Positions 61,505 through 64,000 of a DNA stretch of 64,000 nucleotides are shown here, piece by piece (position 1 is the stretch's first letter; each line of letters begins with the position of its first letter). This DNA is from Paracoccaceae bacterium (lineage in GTDB: Bacteria; Pseudomonadota; Alphaproteobacteria; Rhodobacterales; Rhodobacteraceae): positions 1-64,000 of the forward strand of contig JAMWZC010000004.1 of the NCBI GenBank assembly GCA_024304985.1, in the 5' to 3' direction. The position numbers were made by a program, and so were the translations under genes. The notes below the pieces were generated by a model. That model had not been told where the DNA came from and ran no database searches. It saw only the letters and a list, made by a program, of their open reading frames with translations.

Positions 61505-61989
61505 ATGACCAGCGTCATACAGCAGTTCATTGATCTACGTCCGCACGGAGGCTTCGACCTGATCATGGCCGATCCGCCGTGGTCGTTCGATAATTTCAGC
61601 GCGAAGGGCGATGTCAAGAACGCAAAGGCGCAGTATGACTGCACCCCGATCGACTGGATCAAGAAGCTGCCCGTCGAGGTCTTGGCCGCCGATGATTGCC
61701 TGCTTTGGCTCTGGGCGACGAACCCGATGCTGCCCGAGGCGATGCAGGTGCTCGAGGCATGGGACTTCACCTTTAAGACGGCCGGCCACTGGGTTAAACG
61801 GACCACTCACGGCAAGCTGGCCTTCGGAACGGGCTGCATCCTGCGTTGCGCCGGCGAGCCTTTCCTAGGGTAGAGGGCAGACCGTCTAGCAACGACGTCG
61901 CGGCCATGTACCGCAGCGTGGTTTTTGGCGTCAGGAAAATCCGCAAGGTCGGGCGCAACAAACACCATTTTACCCTCCTCTTGACCACT
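61505..61989 (+). pseudogene. Broken MT-A70-family DNA adenine methyltransferase
   Basis: The open part (61505-61873, 122 residues) has the MT-A70 catalytic motif DPPW (23-26), followed by LLWLWATNPMLPEAMQVLEAWDFTF and GCILRCAGEPFL. It then stops at about 60% of family length. In another frame after the stop, from about 61862, RPSSNDVAAMYRSVVFGVRKIRK looks like the degraded downstream part (compare the usual VRSV-x-REHSRKPDE region). A frameshift near 61865 would explain this. It would have methylated adenine to protect phage DNA. Called a pseudogene with moderate certainty. Confidence 0.65.
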
Positions 61990-62259
61990 AGATAGTGTAA
62001 CGCGCTCAATCTTTACCTACCGTTCGACAGACAGGCAGCTGCCGCGGTGCAGCCACCATCCTCGAAACAGGTTGTTCGATGGGTAAAATGTGCGCCAAAA
62101 TCGCCCATCTGTGGTCTTTTTGCTGTCATAATTTTAGAATATCAAGTGGGTAAGAATGTGCTTTTTGAGAGGGTAATCCGTTCCAAGGCACTATGATGTA
62201 GGGAAAAACAATAGCTTTGGCCTCTTGTCCGATAGCAAGCTTTGGAGGTCCGTTAGGAC
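61990..62259. other. Intergenic region before the sensor kinase gene
   Basis: About 270 bases with no supported gene. It becomes AT-richer toward the right and should contain the kinase promoter. No repeat or hairpin stands out. Confidence 0.5.
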
Positions 62260-63657
62260 ATGGCGCTCGTCGAGAATTTCCTGCCCAAGAAGGATGATTG
62301 GTATGCGACTGCTCATCTAGAGCAGCAGTTGAAAGACTATGCTGCGATCGGTGAGAAACTGATCTGGCAGCGTCAGGCAATTTTTTTGGCGGCGACCATT
62401 CTCGCTGCATTCTACGTCGATCCGGTCGTGTCGTTCTCGTCCTACGCAGCGGTGCTGTTTACGGAGGTGCTGGATCTTGTCCTCTCACGGAGACTACGCC
62501 GGTGGACCGATGGGGAGCCTGAAAAATCGTTCAAGTTCCTTAGATGGGTGATGTTCAACACTGTAGCGAGCGCAGGGGCTATCAGTCTTTTTGTGGTTCT
62601 TATCACCCTGCAGCAAGGCCCAAATGGACACTTCACACCGTTGTTTTTTCTGGTTGCGGCATCGCTTTTTGCTGCGGTTAACAACCACCAGCTTCTTCCA
62701 GCATTGTTTCTACGACTGATCATTTATGGCGCGACATTCATGTTCATCGCGACTTGGGACCTTATCCGCCTGAGCCCTCCGATAAATTCAGAAGTATGGT
62801 TGCAGTTCTTCACTGTAGCTTTTGTGCTGTATTTTATCGTCGATTGTTCAATGGTCTTCCTCAAACTCTATAGGCAGGGACTGGAACATATCGATGAGCT
62901 TAGGCAGGAACATGAAAAAACTAAGGTCGCACTAATGGCTAAATCGCAATTTCTTTCGACTGTTAGCCACGAACTTCGCACCCCTCTGACCTCGGTTAAA
63001 GGAGCACTGGAACTGGTAAGAAGCGGAGTCATGGGGCCATTGCCTAATAATATTCAACCTGCCATTAATACCGCGGCGAGAAACAGCAAGCGCCTTGCTG
63101 ATTTGATTAACGATCTTTTGGATCTTCAACAAATCGAGACTGGCGAGATGGCTTTTCGCTTCAAGTTAGTGAACGTGCGAGAGCTTGTGAGTGATGCAGT
63201 TATTATGAGCAAGCCCTACGCTGATCAGTTAGATGTTTCCTTGTCAGTCACTAACGCAGACGAAGATATTTTCATTAAGGGAGATGTAGATCGCTTGCAG
63301 CAAGTGATGGCAAACTTGATTTCAAACGCCTCTAAGTTTTCGCACAGGGGCGATACTGTAACCATTTCAGTAAGTCGAACCCAAAACCGTGTACGTATCA
63401 ACGTCAAAGACAATGGCACAGGGATCCCTGAGGATGCGAAAGAGCGCGTTTTCGGACGTTTCAGTCAAGTCAGTTCGTCAGATCTGCGCAAGTTCAGCGG
63501 GACAGGACTTGGCATGAACATCTCGAAAAAAATCGTTGAACGCCACGGGGGACAGATCGACTATGAAAGCATCGTCGGATGTGGGACGACGTTCTTCATT
63601 GAGTTCGGGCTTGTGCTACCCCAGCCCGAAGTTCCGAGTGTTCAACCTATCAGTTAA
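62260..63657 (+). CDS. Membrane sensor histidine kinase
   Basis: A 465-residue kinase. The N-terminal half has six to seven membrane helices (about 40-205) with no clear periplasmic sensor. A linker then leads to the HisKA domain (STVSHELRTPLTSVKGAL, phospho-acceptor His237) and HATPase domain (N box NLISNASKFS, G1 DNGTGIP, G2 GTGLGMNISKKIV). Its membrane region resembles MASE-like input modules. There is no receiver domain, and no response regulator gene is in the window. GC is lower than the core genome, consistent with the accessory region. Confidence 0.88.
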   Translation: MALVENFLPKKDDWYATAHLEQQLKDYAAIGEKLIWQRQAIFLAATILAAFYVDPVVSFSSYAAVLFTEVLDLVLSRRLRRWTDGEPEKSFKFLRWVMFNTVASAGAISLFVVLITLQQGPNGHFTPLFFLVAASLFAAVNNHQLLPALFLRLIIYGATFMFIATWDLIRLSPPINSEVWLQFFTVAFVLYFIVDCSMVFLKLYRQGLEHIDELRQEHEKTKVALMAKSQFLSTVSHELRTPLTSVKGALELVRSGVMGPLPNNIQPAINTAARNSKRLADLINDLLDLQQIETGEMAFRFKLVNVRELVSDAVIMSKPYADQLDVSLSVTNADEDIFIKGDVDRLQQVMANLISNASKFSHRGDTVTISVSRTQNRVRINVKDNGTGIPEDAKERVFGRFSQVSSSDLRKFSGTGLGMNISKKIVERHGGQIDYESIVGCGTTFFIEFGLVLPQPEVPSVQPIS

Positions 63658-64000
63658 AAAAAATCCATTATTTAAAGCGAACTTGATCTGAATTCGTCAA
63701 GCTACCTCCGAAAAATTGCGACTGAAATCTTAAAGCTTAAAGCTTAAACTTTTTGATAGCCTCTCAGGCTGCCCGCGAGCGAAGTGGCTTCCAGAAGAGT
63801 AAATGATATATTCCAATTAAGGAATGCTGCGTGCGCCTGCCGAGTGAGACTCAATCGTCGATCCACAAACACAGTTGTCGATAGTTTTGCGGCCTGAAAG
63901 GCTCTTGGCTTGCGAAGCTCCGATGATGAATCGCATCATATTTACGGATTGATATCTTGAACAAAGTGCTAGAAGTTGCACTTTGGCTGTGTCGATCGCT
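63658..64000. other. AT-rich region after the sensor kinase
   Basis: About 340 bases with no supported gene. It has a short tandem array of the heptamer CTTAAAG (from 63730) and a small hairpin AGCCT-CTC-AGGCT (63758-63770) that lacks a T-run. It may be a promoter region for a gene beyond the window. Confidence 0.4.

Noticed and set aside
60843-61508. A + strand open frame starting MSFDVQTIARRGD after the Lar-like gene
   Set aside because: The first residues look plausible, but the rest is shadow-like and antisense to a more protein-like reverse frame. It could be a truncated gene start; support is too weak to list.
1-64000. CRISPR array, rRNA genes, insertion sequences
   Set aside because: No regularly spaced repeats, no 16S/23S/5S sequence, and no transposase gene with terminal inverted repeats were seen.

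Overview
The window looks like the chromosome of a marine alphaproteobacterium of the Rhodobacteraceae (Roseobacter group). Coding sequence is GC-rich with GC-rich third positions. Genes overlap in ATGA or TGATG junctions, TRAP transporters are frequent, there is a complete C-P lyase cluster with a DUF1045 protein, and TamA/TamB and a thymidylate kinase-HolB-TatD string are present. No species can be named from sequence alone.

Layout. (1) 1-4023: the right end of an integrated element beside the 3' end of a tRNA-Ser(UGA) gene. It holds a winged-helix fragment, a primase-polymerase, an AT-rich sulfotransferase, phage-type small genes and a direct repeat. (2) 4506-12015: housekeeping genes, namely a SPOR lipoprotein, D-Ala-D-Ala carboxypeptidase, tmk, holB, TatD hydrolase, an MBL-fold hydrolase, an AEC transporter and a HAD hydrolase. 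(3) 12190-17855: tamA-tamB for outer-membrane biogenesis. (4) 17923-31673: phosphonate utilisation. phnGHIJKL and phnN run leftward from a phnF regulator, phnM1 and phnM2 lie at either side, and a DUF1045 phosphodiesterase and a hexapeptide acetyltransferase are included. phnCDEE encode the importer. A perfect 31-bp inverted repeat lies outside this block. (5) 31812-37646: an amine-oxidase-like flavoenzyme and a YhaN/YhaO (SbcCD-like) pair. (6) 37938-44014: a DctPQM TRAP system, a gamma-glutamyltransferase-family enzyme, a TauE/SafE exporter and an FCD-type GntR regulator, with similar palindromes at both ends. (7) 44187-50341: an RNA methyltransferase, a PhyH dioxygenase, a Tet-like MFS pump, a Zn alcohol dehydrogenase, an enolase-superfamily enzyme and an ArsR protein with the cysteine spacing of persulfide sensors. 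(8) 50364-57016: a probable lignin-aromatic locus with LysR, a P450 resembling the guaiacol O-demethylase GcoA, an orphan TRAP binding protein, feruloyl-CoA synthetase, DUF3237 and TauE. (9) 57142-64000: an accessory region of lower coding density with secreted and small zinc-binding proteins, phage remnants (Lar-like antirestriction, broken MT-A70 methylase) and an orphan sensor kinase.

The most interesting parts are region 8 (an unusual Asn-Glu-Pro I-helix P450 plus a shared upstream motif linking three genes), the duplicated phnM and opposed DUF1045 gene of the phn cluster, and the candidate persulfide sensor. No rRNA genes, insertion sequences or CRISPR arrays were seen.
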